31,736 nt of DNA from B8-G4 sp033720735 (lineage in GTDB: Bacteria; Bacteroidota; Bacteroidia; Chitinophagales; Saprospiraceae). The DNA lies in NCBI GenBank assembly GCA_033720735.1, contig JAWWBX010000012.1, forward strand, positions 1-31,736. Reading direction: 5' to 3'. The translations under genes and the position numbers were made by a program. This document shows positions 6,985 through 16,264 of this stretch, in pieces; positions within the stretch are counted from its first letter, which is position 1; each line of letters opens with the position of its first letter. The notes beneath the pieces are model-generated. The model was not told the DNA's origin. It saw only the letters and a list, made by a program, of their open reading frames with translations, and did not search any database.

Positions 6985-9900
6985 TGCGCGACGGTTTGGG
7001 TAAGCTGTCGGATCTTGCGGATGAGTTCGTCGATCATGACCGGCTTGGTGATGACGTCGTTCATCCCGCTCTCCAGGCACGCGTCGATCTGCTCGGGCAT
7101 GGCGCCGGCGGTTGCCCCAAGGATGGGCGTGGAGGCGGCGTCGGAGGGTAGTGCCCGAATCTGTCGTGTCGCCTCCAGGCCGTCCATGCCCGGCATCTTG
7201 GCGTCCATGATGATCAGGTCGAACGGGTGCTGCTGTGCCAGCGCTACTGCCTCGGCCCCGTCTGTCGCCGTTTTGATATCGAGGGTGGTCACGCGCTTTT
7301 TCAGCATTTCAGAGAGCACCATGTGGTTGAACGGTGCATCATCGACAAGCAGCACACACAACGCATCCAGGCGGGTAGGGTCGGCCGCCGAGGGTGCCGC
7401 CTGGGCAACGGCCGTATCCGTTACAACATAGGGGAGAGCGACGCTGACGACAGTGCCGCGACCAACCTCACTCTGCACAGCGATGGTCCCGCCTTGCAGT
7501 TCTACCAGTTGCCGGGTGATATGGAGCCCCAGCCCGGTGCTTGCCCGGTCTGGATCCCGTCCCGGACGTACGAGAAACGGCTCGAATACATGTTCGAGGG
7601 TTTCCCGGCTCATTCCAACACCGGTATCCGTCACGGTAAACTGCAGTCGCACGGTATCCTGTTGTCGCTCAGAGAGGGCCACCTCAAGATGTATCTTACC
7701 TTCATCCGTGTACTTGATGGCGTTGCCCAGCAAGTTGGTGAGGATCTGGGTGAGCCTGAGCGGATCTCCGGACAGCCGGTCGGGGACGTCGTCTGCAATG
7801 GTGAACTTGAGCCGCACCGGTTTTTCTTCTACCAATGCCGACATGACTGCCTGAAGCTGGTTGAGCTGCTCATGCAGTGAGAACGGAACATGGTCGAGTT
7901 GGAAGCGGCCGGCGGTGATCTTGGCGTGGTCAAGCAGTTCATTGACGATGGCCAGCAGATTTTTGGAAGCATGTTCAATGGCGCTCAGGTACCTGGTTTG
8001 TTCCGGTGATTCGGCGCCTTCACGGGCGAGTCCGCTCATGCCGATGATCGCATTCATGGGGGTACGGATCTCATGACTGACATTGGTGAGAAAGCGCAGC
8101 CGGAAATCGGCGGCCTGCTCGGCGACTTCTTTTTGTCGCTTCAACTCAAGCTGATGCTGCCGTATTCTGAATCCTGCGTAGGCAAGGGCGACCAGGAGCA
8201 GACCGATCAACGCCCTGAACCATCCGGTGTCCGTGAAATGCGGTGTGATCATCAGGCGGATTGCCAGTTCCCGCTCGCTCCACACGCCGTCGCCATTGGC
8301 GGCCTGGGCGCGGAACACATAGGTGCCGTCATCGAGATTACCATAGTTGACCGTCCGCTCTCGCTCCAGGTTGCGCCACCTGACGTCGTAGCCATCAAGC
8401 CGGCATCGATAGGTAAGGCGGTCGGGATCCCTGAGTGAAATACCTGCAAAACTGAAGCTGAGGTCATTTTGATCGTGAGAGAGTACGATTTCCTCCACGA
8501 ATTCAAATGGTCTGTTGAGCCGGTACGTGGAGTCCTTGACCAAAAAATCCACCAGTACTACCTGCGGAGAAGAAGTGTCCTGCCGGATCGAATCAGGGTG
8601 AAAGGTAAAGACGCCGTTCAGTCCGGAAAAATACAGGCGTCCTGTATGATCAATATATCTGCCCTTGCTCCAGAAGGCCTTGATCAGATGACCGACATCC
8701 TGGCTGGTAAAGCGATCGGTGTCAGGATCACGCACGCCAAAAAACTGGTGTCCGCTGACCCAGACCCGCTGATCTTGTGCGATGAGAACGGCGTTGAGTG
8801 GATCATGCAGCAAACCGTCACGATGTGTATACAGGCGATAGGTGTGTGTTTTTGTGTCAAAGACCGTCATCCCATACTGGTTGGCAATCCAGATCAGGCC
8901 GTCGTCGCCAATCGCAATATCCTTGATGGCGCCCTGCAGGGTGTATTGCAGCTCCGCTGGTGGCTGAAAGATCTCGAACGTTCCTGTTGATTTGGTAAAC
9001 CGCCCCAGGCTGGTAAAGTAGGTGTAGTACAGCCAGATCTCGTCATGCCCGTACTGCTCAAAGATGGTGGTGCGGTTGGTGGTCAGTCCTGAGATCTGCT
9101 CGCGTGGAATAAACCACTCGGTGTCGTTGGTCGCCGTGTTGAGCGCGCACAGTCCCCGCGAGGTTCCGATCCACAGCAGGTGCGGGTCGGCGGGATCCTC
9201 CACGATCTTGTCGACCTCGCCGGCTGCAAGGCGCGCGTCGGTTGTTAATGGCTTGAAAACATCGTCTTGCGCGCGCTTGCGCAGCAGTCCGTACCCATTG
9301 ACCGGCACCCAGATCGTACCATAGCTGTCTTCAAACAGCCAATACCCGAAGGTGATCTCCGGATCGCCTGGCAGGAGTACTACCCGTTGGCCTCTGACGG
9401 CACCCGGGACCTTTCGGTATAGTCCGTCGGCGGTGATCGTCCACAACGTACCATCCCGGGCGCGCAATACTCTTGTGACGAAGTTGGCAGGTTGGTCTAC
9501 GCCAGGCGTATTCTGCAGGAGCCGGTATCCGGAATCATTATAGCTCAGTCGTGCGATACCGGAGGTGGTGCCGAGCCAGATGTTGTCTTCGCGGTCCTCA
9601 TAGATGCACAGGATCTCGTTGTTTTGCAGGGCGCCCGTGACTTCGGGATCCTGTTGATGCACTGTCAGGGTGCCATGCTGCGGGTGGTAGATGCCAAGCC
9701 CCTGGTCACGCAAGGCCAGGAGTACGCGACCGTCGCGTGCCATGTGCATGGTTTCGACCGGGTGTTGTGCCCACGGCTCAGGCAGCACCGGAAACGTCAG
9801 TGACCCCGTCTCCGGGTCATAGTTGCCCAATCCGGCAGGTCCGGCCAACCAGAGTGATCCGTCGTACCCGTAAGCCAGGTCGAGGACCTGGGTCCAGCCC

Positions 9901-10538
9901 GGGTGAGTGGCTGTCAGATCAACGTGCACAAAGGTGGTGTCACTTGTGAGTCGCAGCAGTCCGTTGCGTGTGGCGCACCACACGACTCCTTCAGGGCTTT
10001 CTGTAAATGCGTAAACGAAGTGACCGCGTTCGGGGCGGCCGGCGTCGGTGAGCATCACACTCGTACCGCTCACGGGATCGAAGCGCAGGACATTGCGATG
10101 CCCTGCCAGCCACATGCGGCCCTGTTGATCCAGGTGCATGCGACGAATGAGATTGAGTTGTTTGACGCTGTGTTCGTGCGTCAGAAAGCGACGAAAGGTG
10201 CCCCGGCGCCGGTCGAGCAAATTGATCCCGTTGTTAGACGCCCAGATTTCCCCGCCCGGACCTTCAATGATATGCTCGATGTGAGGCGCTGAAACTGAAG
10301 TGCTGTCAAAAACGTCATGTCTGAAACCGGTGAAAGCATACCCGTCGTACCTGAAGAGGCCTTCCTGGGTGGCAAACCAGAGGAAGCCGAGGCTGTCCTG
10401 AAGGATGTGCTCGATCAGGGTGTGCAGCTGGCCGTGTCGCGTGCTGATATTCTCAAAAACAGGCTCTCCCTTCTGGCCAAGTGAAGCGAGAAAAGGGAAG
10501 ACCAATAAGGCCAACAGATACCTGATTCGGCAGTGCAT
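6981..10538 (-). CDS. Hybrid two-component sensor kinase with periplasmic beta-propeller
   Basis: This 1185-residue protein has a signal peptide, a long periplasmic region of two-component-regulator propeller repeats (for example DSLGFLWFATQEGLFRYDG near residue 48), a Y_Y_Y domain at about 690-755, and one membrane helix at about 772-790. A cytoplasmic HisKA domain follows with His822 in SHEIRTPMN, then an HATPase domain to about 1040, and a C-terminal receiver with phospho-acceptor Asp1112 (IIMDAKMPGMDG) and Lys in ITKPV. It resembles the hybrid two-component systems of Bacteroidota but ends in a receiver without the AraC-type output domain. Output therefore needs the Hpt protein encoded right after it and a separate regulator. 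The ligand is unknown; the propeller class often senses glycans. Confidence 0.95.
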   Translation of the reverse strand: MHCRIRYLLALLVFPFLASLGQKGEPVFENISTRHGQLHTLIEHILQDSLGFLWFATQEGLFRYDGYAFTGFRHDVFDSTSVSAPHIEHIIEGPGGEIWASNNGINLLDRRRGTFRRFLTHEHSVKQLNLIRRMHLDQQGRMWLAGHRNVLRFDPVSGTSVMLTDAGRPERGHFVYAFTESPEGVVWCATRNGLLRLTSDTTFVHVDLTATHPGWTQVLDLAYGYDGSLWLAGPAGLGNYDPETGSLTFPVLPEPWAQHPVETMHMARDGRVLLALRDQGLGIYHPQHGTLTVHQQDPEVTGALQNNEILCIYEDREDNIWLGTTSGIARLSYNDSGYRLLQNTPGVDQPANFVTRVLRARDGTLWTITADGLYRKVPGAVRGQRVVLLPGDPEITFGYWLFEDSYGTIWVPVNGYGLLRKRAQDDVFKPLTTDARLAAGEVDKIVEDPADPHLLWIGTSRGLCALNTATNDTEWFIPREQISGLTTNRTTIFEQYGHDEIWLYYTYFTSLGRFTKSTGTFEIFQPPAELQYTLQGAIKDIAIGDDGLIWIANQYGMTVFDTKTHTYRLYTHRDGLLHDPLNAVLIAQDQRVWVSGHQFFGVRDPDTDRFTSQDVGHLIKAFWSKGRYIDHTGRLYFSGLNGVFTFHPDSIRQDTSSPQVVLVDFLVKDSTYRLNRPFEFVEEIVLSHDQNDLSFSFAGISLRDPDRLTYRCRLDGYDVRWRNLERERTVNYGNLDDGTYVFRAQAANGDGVWSERELAIRLMITPHFTDTGWFRALIGLLLVALAYAGFRIRQHQLELKRQKEVAEQAADFRLRFLTNVSHEIRTPMNAIIGMSGLAREGAESPEQTRYLSAIEHASKNLLAIVNELLDHAKITAGRFQLDHVPFSLHEQLNQLQAVMSALVEEKPVRLKFTIADDVPDRLSGDPLRLTQILTNLLGNAIKYTDEGKIHLEVALSERQQDTVRLQFTVTDTGVGMSRETLEHVFEPFLVRPGRDPDRASTGLGLHITRQLVELQGGTIAVQSEVGRGTVVSVALPYVVTDTAVAQAAPSAADPTRLDALCVLLVDDAPFNHMVLSEMLKKRVTTLDIKTATDGAEAVALAQQHPFDLIIMDAKMPGMDGLEATRQIRALPSDAASTPILGATAGAMPEQIDACLESGMNDVITKPVMIDELIRKIRQLTQTVAQ

Positions 10539-10596
10539 GCTTCACAAAATATCCCGAATCTGTCGCATTCCGAAAGCGGAAATGAGGGGAGGGGTA

Positions 10597-10622
10597 CCCG
10601 GAGTGTCTGGGTACACTCCGGG
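10597..10622. terminator. Perfect 10-bp stem-loop downstream of the small membrane protein gene
   Basis: Arms CCCGGAGTGT (10597-10606) and ACACTCCGGG (10613-10622) enclose a 6-base loop. The hairpin lies 20-45 bp beyond the stop codon of the minus-strand gene at 10642 and before the kinase start at 10538. There is no U tract on either strand, so it may attenuate or protect a 3' end rather than act as a classical intrinsic terminator. Confidence 0.45.
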
Positions 10623-10641
10623 CTGGAAAATCACTTAAGGA

Positions 10642-11088
10642 TCAAATGATCAGGATCAGGACGATGAGCCAGATGGCGAAGCCAAGCAGGGCCGACCGTC
10701 CGGCACCCATATTGGGCCAGATCAGGATCGCGAGCAACCAGCCCAGCAAGCCCAGGAAAAATCCGAGGATGAATCCCCCGAAGTGAAAGCTGGAGCTGCC
10801 GGAAGCATCGTCGAACGCAGTATTGAGATCGTGACCTTTTCGCTTGGCCTTTTTCAGCTTGCCGCGCACCACGCTGAGTGCCAGACGCTGTTTGAATTTT
10901 AGCTTGACACCATATTTCTTCGCGAGTTCCCGGGGTTTATGAGCGATCAGATCATCGGCGGTAAGACCTGCCATGCCGTCCATCTGCATACCGAGCACGG
11001 TCGGAGCAGATGCAGCAGGATGACTGCCGACGGCTCCGACGGCAGTTGAAAACAGAAAGAGGGTAGCGACGACGAAAGATGCTTTCAT
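10642..11088 (-). CDS. Small membrane protein with signal peptide, unknown function
   Basis: This 148-residue protein begins with a signal peptide (about 1-22). A basic middle segment follows, with KKYGVKLKFKQRLAL and GKLKKAKRKGHD. The C-terminal third has two hydrophobic stretches, GGFILGFFLGLLGWLLAILIW and the final LLGFAIWLIVLILII. I chose the ATG at 11088; a TTG three codons earlier is less likely. I do not recognise a named family, although Bacteroidota genomes contain many short proteins with this Gly-Phe-Leu-rich two-helix ending. It is on the same strand as the sensor kinase gene but separated from it by 103 bp and a hairpin, so it is probably not part of the phosphorelay operon. Confidence 0.75.
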   Translation of the reverse strand: MKASFVVATLFLFSTAVGAVGSHPAASAPTVLGMQMDGMAGLTADDLIAHKPRELAKKYGVKLKFKQRLALSVVRGKLKKAKRKGHDLNTAFDDASGSSSFHFGGFILGFFLGLLGWLLAILIWPNMGAGRSALLGFAIWLIVLILII

Positions 11089-11268
11089 GCTTGACAATGT
11101 TTGGCTGAATGCGTGTCAAATTACTGGATTCCGCCAAGTTTCCAAACCGGGGCCCTGACCGGCGTGTCACGCCCGGGAGCATGGGAGCGCGACGGCGAGG
11201 GATTGTCGCGAAGTTCCAGGTAAGAAAAATTGGGCGAGAGTACTTGTCTGCGACTGGCGCAGCAGGGA

Positions 11269-11805
11269 CTAGTCACGCAGTTTGCGCAATAATGCTTCCG
11301 CCTGCTGATGCTGGTCGCCCGCACGTGCTGTTAGTTCGCGTAGCAATATCCGGGCATTCTCAGCATCACCCAGCTTGACGTATGCCAGGGCCAGGTACCA
11401 TTGCGCCTGGTTGCGATATGCACTGCCCTCTTGTGCCGCCTCCATGAGTGCTCCTATTCCGCCAACCGGCCTGCGCAGGGCAAGGTGACCGACACCATAC
11501 ATGAGTCGATCGAGATCATCGGTGGCCTCCAGCCGGGCATAGAGCGTTGCGGCGATGCGGTATTCTCCAGCCGCATATGCAGTGAGGAACGCACGGTGCG
11601 TCTCGTCGCGTGCAGTCTGCAGAGCGCCGTCGGGCAGGCTGTATTCGGTAAAGAACCGATCGAACAATGCATCTGGTCCCAGCGGGATCCGGCTGGCCAG
11701 CCACCAGGCCAGCGCGATCAGCAGAATAAACAGAACGATGCCCCGGACCCTCCATTGCTGCCGGCGGGCGCTCTTCCCCGATGTGTGTTGGTGGTGTTGT
11801 GTCAT
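11269..11805 (-). CDS. Membrane-anchored TPR-like protein
   Basis: This 178-residue protein has a His/Arg-rich cytoplasmic N-terminus and one membrane helix at about 22-38 (GIVLFILLIALAWWLA). Its C-terminal half has tetratricopeptide-like helical pairs, for example the segment around EYRIAATLYARLEA and the segment QWYLALAYVKLGDAENARILL. Such proteins are common in Bacteroidota as anchored scaffolds, but no specific role can be named. Its ATG overlaps the stop of the ABC-F gene by 4 bp (ATGA), so the two are translationally coupled. The 180-bp gap that follows, up to the next gene start at 11088, shows no feature I can support. Confidence 0.85.
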   Translation of the reverse strand: MTQHHQHTSGKSARRQQWRVRGIVLFILLIALAWWLASRIPLGPDALFDRFFTEYSLPDGALQTARDETHRAFLTAYAAGEYRIAATLYARLEATDDLDRLMYGVGHLALRRPVGGIGALMEAAQEGSAYRNQAQWYLALAYVKLGDAENARILLRELTARAGDQHQQAEALLRKLRD

Positions 11806-13664
11806 CCGTCAGCAATTTCGGCCAACTCGAGCCAGCGCGCCTCCTTGGCGTCGAGGTCGGTGTCGATCCTTCCGAGTTCCTCCGAGAGCGTGTTGATCTC
11901 GTCCGGTGACAGTCCGTCGTCATGAAACGCGGCCATAATCTCGGCTTTGCGCTGCTCGTACCGGTTGATTTCGCGCTCCAGGCGCTTCAGTTCCTTGCGC
12001 TGTTCCTCAGTGAGCGGCGTGATCTTGTCTGTGCGGACCCGCTGCTTCTTCGGCTGGGGTGCAGGCGTAGCCGGAGCCTGATCCGTTTTCCAGATACGGT
12101 ACTGGGTGTAATTTCCCGGAAAGTCGCGGATGGTACCGTCATCCTCGAAGACAAAGACATGGTCGACCAGTTTGTCCATGAAATACCGGTCGTGCGTCAC
12201 GATGACCACACACCCGGGAAACTGCTGGAGGAAATCCTCGAGCACATTGAGGGTGATGATATCGAGGTCGTTGGTGGGCTCATCCAGGATCAGAAAGTTC
12301 GGATTGGCCATCAGGACGGTCAGCAAATAAAGACGCCGTCGTTCGCCACCACTGAGCTGACTTACAAAGACTTGTTGCTGTGCGCGGTCAAACATGAATC
12401 GTTCGAGTAATTGACTGGCACTGAGTTTTTGACCTCCGGAGAGCGGGATGTACTCGGCAATGTTTGTCACGACCTCATGAACGCGTTTGTCCTGCTCCAG
12501 GATCAGTCCGTCCTGGCTGTAATGGCCAAACCGGACTGTTTCACCGGTCACCACCTTGCCACGGTCGGGCCGGATCTCGCCCGTCATGAGCCTGAGGAGC
12601 GTGGTCTTGCCGGACCCGTTGGGCCCCACGATCCCCACGCGCTCGTTTTTCTTGAATTTATAGTGAAAGTCGCGCACGATGTGCTGGTCGCCGTACGCCT
12701 TCGAGATATACTGCAGTTCGAGGATCTTGCTGCCAAGTCGCGTTCCGCGGATATCCAGCCTCACGAGATCCTGATCCACCTCGCGATGCGCACGTTCCTT
12801 GAGATCCTGAAACGCGTCGATGCGTGCTTTGGCTTTGGTGCCACGGGCTTTCGGCATGCGGCGGATCCAGACCAGTTCTTTGCGCATCAGGGCTTGCGCT
12901 TTCTGTTTGTCCAGCCGCTCATTCTCCTGGCGCGTCGTCTTCTTGTGCAGGTAGTCCGAATAGCCCCCCGAGTACTTGAAGAGCTGACCGCGCTCGAGCT
13001 CCACGATGTGGGTGCATACGCGCTCAAGGAAGTAGCGGTCGTGCGTAACCATAAACACGGTGAGGCCAGGTCTGGACAGGTAGTCCTCGAGCCATTCGAT
13101 CATGGCCAGGTCGAGGTGGTTGGTGGGCTCGTCAAGGATGAGAAAATCCGGCTCGTCGATGATCAGCCGGGCGAGTGCGAGACGCTTGCGCTGCCCTCCG
13201 GACAGTTGCGCCACCGGGTGCTCAAGGTCAGTAATGTGCAGCTTGAAGAGCACCTCCTTGATGGTCGCTTCAAAATCCCATGCCTGTTGATCCTCCATCG
13301 CGGCCATTGCCGCCTGCAGCCGTTGCGGATCCTCCGGGTGCAGCAAAGCCGCTTCGTAGTTGCGAACGGTACTGAGTACGGGATTGGTCGTATCGAAAAT
13401 GGCATCGAGGACCGTATCCTGGGAGCCAAATAGCGGCTCCTGGGGGAGGTAGCCGGTGCGAACATCCCTGTGCAGCAGGACACGGGCATGCTCACCTTCC
13501 GGGCGCTCCTCCCCGGCAATCAGCCTGAGGAGAGTGGTTTTACCGCTGCCGTTCTGTGCGACCAAGGCGACCTTGTCTGCCTGGTTGATGTGCAAGGTAA
13601 CGTCGTCGAGGAGCAACTTCTCCCCGTAAGACTTCGACACTTGCTCAATGGTCAGGTAGTTCAC
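11802..13664 (-). CDS. uup: ABC-F family ATPase of the Uup type
   Basis: This 620-residue soluble protein has two ABC ATPase domains and no membrane segments. The first Walker A is near residue 36 (AQNGSGKTT) with signature LSGGQRKR near 154 and LILDEPTNHLD. The second Walker A is near 346 (GPNGSGKTT) with signature LSGGERRR near 436 and LILDEPTNDLD. The inter-domain linker carries WIRRMPKARGTKAKAR, the hallmark of Uup, and a charged coiled-coil C-terminus (about 545-620) matches its extra domain. Uup proteins act on ribosomes and have been linked to DNA repair. I start it at the GTG at 13664, just before NYLTIEQVSKSYG; the longer TTG-started form adds 13 residues without family support. The downstream membrane protein gene overlaps by 4 bp. 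Confidence 0.93.
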   Translation of the reverse strand: MNYLTIEQVSKSYGEKLLLDDVTLHINQADKVALVAQNGSGKTTLLRLIAGEERPEGEHARVLLHRDVRTGYLPQEPLFGSQDTVLDAIFDTTNPVLSTVRNYEAALLHPEDPQRLQAAMAAMEDQQAWDFEATIKEVLFKLHITDLEHPVAQLSGGQRKRLALARLIIDEPDFLILDEPTNHLDLAMIEWLEDYLSRPGLTVFMVTHDRYFLERVCTHIVELERGQLFKYSGGYSDYLHKKTTRQENERLDKQKAQALMRKELVWIRRMPKARGTKAKARIDAFQDLKERAHREVDQDLVRLDIRGTRLGSKILELQYISKAYGDQHIVRDFHYKFKKNERVGIVGPNGSGKTTLLRLMTGEIRPDRGKVVTGETVRFGHYSQDGLILEQDKRVHEVVTNIAEYIPLSGGQKLSASQLLERFMFDRAQQQVFVSQLSGGERRRLYLLTVLMANPNFLILDEPTNDLDIITLNVLEDFLQQFPGCVVIVTHDRYFMDKLVDHVFVFEDDGTIRDFPGNYTQYRIWKTDQAPATPAPQPKKQRVRTDKITPLTEEQRKELKRLEREINRYEQRKAEIMAAFHDDGLSPDEINTLSEELGRIDTDLDAKEARWLELAEIADG

Positions 13665-13700
13665 AGGTGCTGTATTTGGACCGGATCGTACAACGCAGCG

Positions 13701-13708
13701 CAAAGATA
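13701..13708 (-). promoter_or_regulatory. Bacteroidota-type -7 element for uup
   Basis: The minus strand reads TATCTTTG, a full match to the Bacteroidota -7 consensus TAnnTTTG, 37 bp before the chosen GTG start of uup. A TTG lies 17 bp upstream as a possible -33 element. This supports starting uup at 13664 rather than at the TTG at 13703, which would sit inside the promoter. The same GCAAAGATAGG context occurs upstream of miaB. Confidence 0.6.
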
Positions 13709-13769
13709 GGAATCGCCTGCAGGCACAAAATCAGTACCTTTTGCTCTCGGAAGAAATGACGCCAGCATT

Positions 13770-15134
13770 ATGAAAAAACCAGGTATCGACCGCCGCACGT
13801 TCCTCAAGACCACCGCGATCACAGGCGCGGGCGCCTCTTTTTTGCCACCTTACATCTTGCGGAGCCGGGATGACCAGAAAGTACGCATGGGTCTGATCGG
13901 CGTGGGCCTGCGGGGACGCAACCACCTCAACCTGTTGTTGCGCCGCGATGATGTCGAAGTCGTCGCGATCTGCGATATCGATCCCGATGCGCTGCGCCGC
14001 TCACAGGAGATGATCAGCAAGGCAGGCAAGAAAGCTGCAGAAGAATATACCGGAAGTGACCTTGCGTACCACGATCTGCTTCAGGACGAGAGCATTGCCG
14101 GAGTGATCATCTCAACGCCCTGGCTCTGGCACACGCGCATGGCCGTTGACACGATGCGCGCCGGCAAATACGCCGGGGTGGAGGTGTCCGCAGCCAATAC
14201 GCTTGAGGAATGCTGGGATCTGGTCAATACCTACGAAGAAACTGGCAAGCCGTGCATGATCCTTGAGAATGTCTGCTACCGGAGAGATGTCATGGCGATC
14301 CTGAATATGGTCCGCCAGAACATGTTTGGCGAGTTGATCCACCTCGAATGCGGCTACCAGCATGATCTGCGCGCGGTCAAGTTCAATGATGGCAAGCAAC
14401 CCTACGGCGGCGGGGTGGAGTTTGGCGAAAAGGGGTTCAGTGAGGCCCGCTGGCGTACGTATCATTCGATCCACCGCAATGGCGATCTCTATCCGACACA
14501 TGGCATCGGCCCGGTGGGCAACTGGATCAATATCAACCGAGGCAACCGGTTTGTTTCCCTGACCTCCACGGCGAGCAAGGCGCGTGGATTGCACAAATAC
14601 ATCGTTGACAACGGCGGGCCGGATCACCCCAACGCCAGCATTGAGTTCAAACTGGGGGACGTCGTCACGACCGTGCTCCGCACGATCAACGGCGAGTCGA
14701 TCATCGTGAGTCACGACACCAACAGTCCGCGCCCGTATTCGCTGGGTTTCCGGGTACAAGGAACGCAGGGGATCTGGATGGACCTCAACCGCTCGCTCTA
14801 CATCGAGGGTCTCAGCCCGCAAGCTCACCGCTGGGAGGATGCAGCACCGTATCTGGAAAAGTATGACCATCCGCTCTGGAAACGCTATGCCGACCGGGCG
14901 ACCGGAGCGGGGCATGGCGGGATGGACTTTTTCGTTGTGCATGCCTTCATCGAGTCTGTCAAACGCGGGATGCCAACGCCGCTTGACGCCTACGATGCTG
15001 CCGCCTGGAGTGCGATCACACCTCTCTCGGAAACGTCGATTGCGATGGGCAGTGCCTCAGTGGACTTTCCGGACTTTACCCGCGGACGGTGGATGCAGCG
15101 ACAACCGGTTTTTGCTTTCGGCGACTCCTATTAA
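13770..15134 (+). CDS. Tat-exported Gfo/Idh/MocA-fold protein, GH109 (alpha-N-acetylgalactosaminidase-like)
   Basis: This 454-residue protein starts with a twin-arginine signal (RRTFLKTT at residues 8-15), so it is exported folded, with its cofactor bound. The Rossmann fold follows directly (VRMGLIGVGLRGRNH, GxGxRG at 44-49), then CDIDP and the EVSAANTLEEC segment. The strings GDLYPTHGIGPVGNWININRG (around residues 238-258) and the GGMDFFVVHAFIESVKRG ending agree with glycoside hydrolase family 109, which uses bound NAD to cleave terminal alpha-GalNAc. Non-glycosidase relatives in this fold exist, so the exact activity is not certain. It is followed 41 bp later by an NAD(P)-binding reductase gene, which may or may not share its transcript. 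Confidence 0.88.
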   Translation: MKKPGIDRRTFLKTTAITGAGASFLPPYILRSRDDQKVRMGLIGVGLRGRNHLNLLLRRDDVEVVAICDIDPDALRRSQEMISKAGKKAAEEYTGSDLAYHDLLQDESIAGVIISTPWLWHTRMAVDTMRAGKYAGVEVSAANTLEECWDLVNTYEETGKPCMILENVCYRRDVMAILNMVRQNMFGELIHLECGYQHDLRAVKFNDGKQPYGGGVEFGEKGFSEARWRTYHSIHRNGDLYPTHGIGPVGNWININRGNRFVSLTSTASKARGLHKYIVDNGGPDHPNASIEFKLGDVVTTVLRTINGESIIVSHDTNSPRPYSLGFRVQGTQGIWMDLNRSLYIEGLSPQAHRWEDAAPYLEKYDHPLWKRYADRATGAGHGGMDFFVVHAFIESVKRGMPTPLDAYDAAAWSAITPLSETSIAMGSASVDFPDFTRGRWMQRQPVFAFGDSY

Positions 15135-15175
15135 CTTCACCAGACAACTCAACACATATTCCTGAACACTGACTT

Positions 15176-16036
15176 ATGGCTGGAAACCTACTCGTGACCG
15201 GAGGAACAGGCACCGTTGGCAGCCTGTTGGTTGACCTGCTCAAGCGCAGTGGCAATGATTTCCGGGTCCTCGTACGCAATGCTGAAAAGGCTGGCGCACT
15301 GGAAGGCCGCGGTATCCGCACTGTCGCAGGCGATTTCGCGGACCTGGACGGCCTGTCCAGGGCGATGGAAGGCGTGCACCGCGCGTTTCTGCTGACACCA
15401 CCGCATCCTCAGATGGTGGAGTGGCAGGGCAACGTGATCCAGGCGGCCAGGCGGGGCGGGGTCAAGCATGTTGTCAAACTGTCGGTCAGTATGGTCGGGT
15501 CCGATTCCCGTGCGCAGCTCACGGCCTGGCACACCCAAACGGATGAGATGTTGAAGGAGTCGGGCGTGGCCTTCACGATCCTTCATGCCCACAGTTTCAT
15601 GCAAAACTGGATCGCCAGTGCCGGCATGATCAAATCGGGGGTGTTTTACGGGAGCCTCGGCGACATGCCCGTGCCTTGGGTCGATGCCCGGGATGTGGCA
15701 GAAGTCGCCTACCACGCGATGACAGGTGGTGGGCATAAAGGAAAGACCTACCGTGTCACCGGACCGGAGGCAATGAGCCAGCGTCAGGTGGCAGAAGCCT
15801 TCGGCAAGGCGCTGAACAGCCCCGTCAAGTTTGTGGCCGTTCCACATGAGGCCGTGCTACAGGGAATGCTGGATGCCGGATTGCCGGAATGGCTGGCCAA
15901 CGATCTCGACGCGTTCAACCGGATGTGGGCCGACGGGCTTGACGTGGGGGTGTCCACAGACGCGCAAAGGGTGATGCGGCGGCCTGGTTTGACGGTGGAG
16001 GATTTTGCTGTTGATTATGTTGAGATGTTTGAGTAG
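15176..16036 (+). CDS. NmrA-type NAD(P)-binding protein (atypical SDR)
   Basis: This 286-residue protein begins with the dinucleotide-binding loop TGGTGTVG at residues 8-15 and continues as an NmrA/HSCARG-like atypical short-chain dehydrogenase: VLVRNAEKA for NADP(H) recognition, GDFADLDGL, and LLTPPHP. The conserved HSFMQNW segment and the WVDARDVAEVA segment follow. There is no canonical YxxxK catalytic pair, so it may be a redox sensor or a quinone/azo-type reductase similar to YtfG; the substrate is unknown. The stop codon TAG at 16034-16036 abuts the first unit of an octamer array, and the gene converges on the DUF2911 gene. Confidence 0.88.
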   Translation: MAGNLLVTGGTGTVGSLLVDLLKRSGNDFRVLVRNAEKAGALEGRGIRTVAGDFADLDGLSRAMEGVHRAFLLTPPHPQMVEWQGNVIQAARRGGVKHVVKLSVSMVGSDSRAQLTAWHTQTDEMLKESGVAFTILHAHSFMQNWIASAGMIKSGVFYGSLGDMPVPWVDARDVAEVAYHAMTGGGHKGKTYRVTGPEAMSQRQVAEAFGKALNSPVKFVAVPHEAVLQGMLDAGLPEWLANDLDAFNRMWADGLDVGVSTDAQRVMRRPGLTVEDFAVDYVEMFE

Positions 16037-16091
16037 TGTTCATGTGTTCATGTGTTCATGTGTTCATGTGTTCATGTGTTCATGTGTTCAC
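16036..16091. repeat. Tandem octamer array, GTGTTCAT x 6 plus one degenerate unit
   Basis: Six perfect copies of GTGTTCAT occupy 16036-16083, and GTGTTCAC follows at 16084-16091. The array begins on the last base of the stop codon of the upstream reductase gene. It is the inverse of the array at 16638-16677, on the other side of the four-helix-bundle gene. Confidence 0.98.
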
Positions 16092-16264
16092 GATTATCTA
16101 CGTTCATCAGAACCGGACTTGATGCTGCGAATTCCTCTGTGATGCGCTGATTTTCAGTTGCTTGTAGTGATATGGTCAAATCGATCGTTCATCTGGCAAG
16201 CGTACTTGACCTGGCACACTGATAACATGATTGACCAGGAGCCTTCTCACCTTTGAAGAAATTC

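Noticed and set aside
12411..13433. Plus-strand 340-codon frame opposite uup
   Set aside because: It is antisense to strongly conserved ATPase motifs and shows no recognisable domain.
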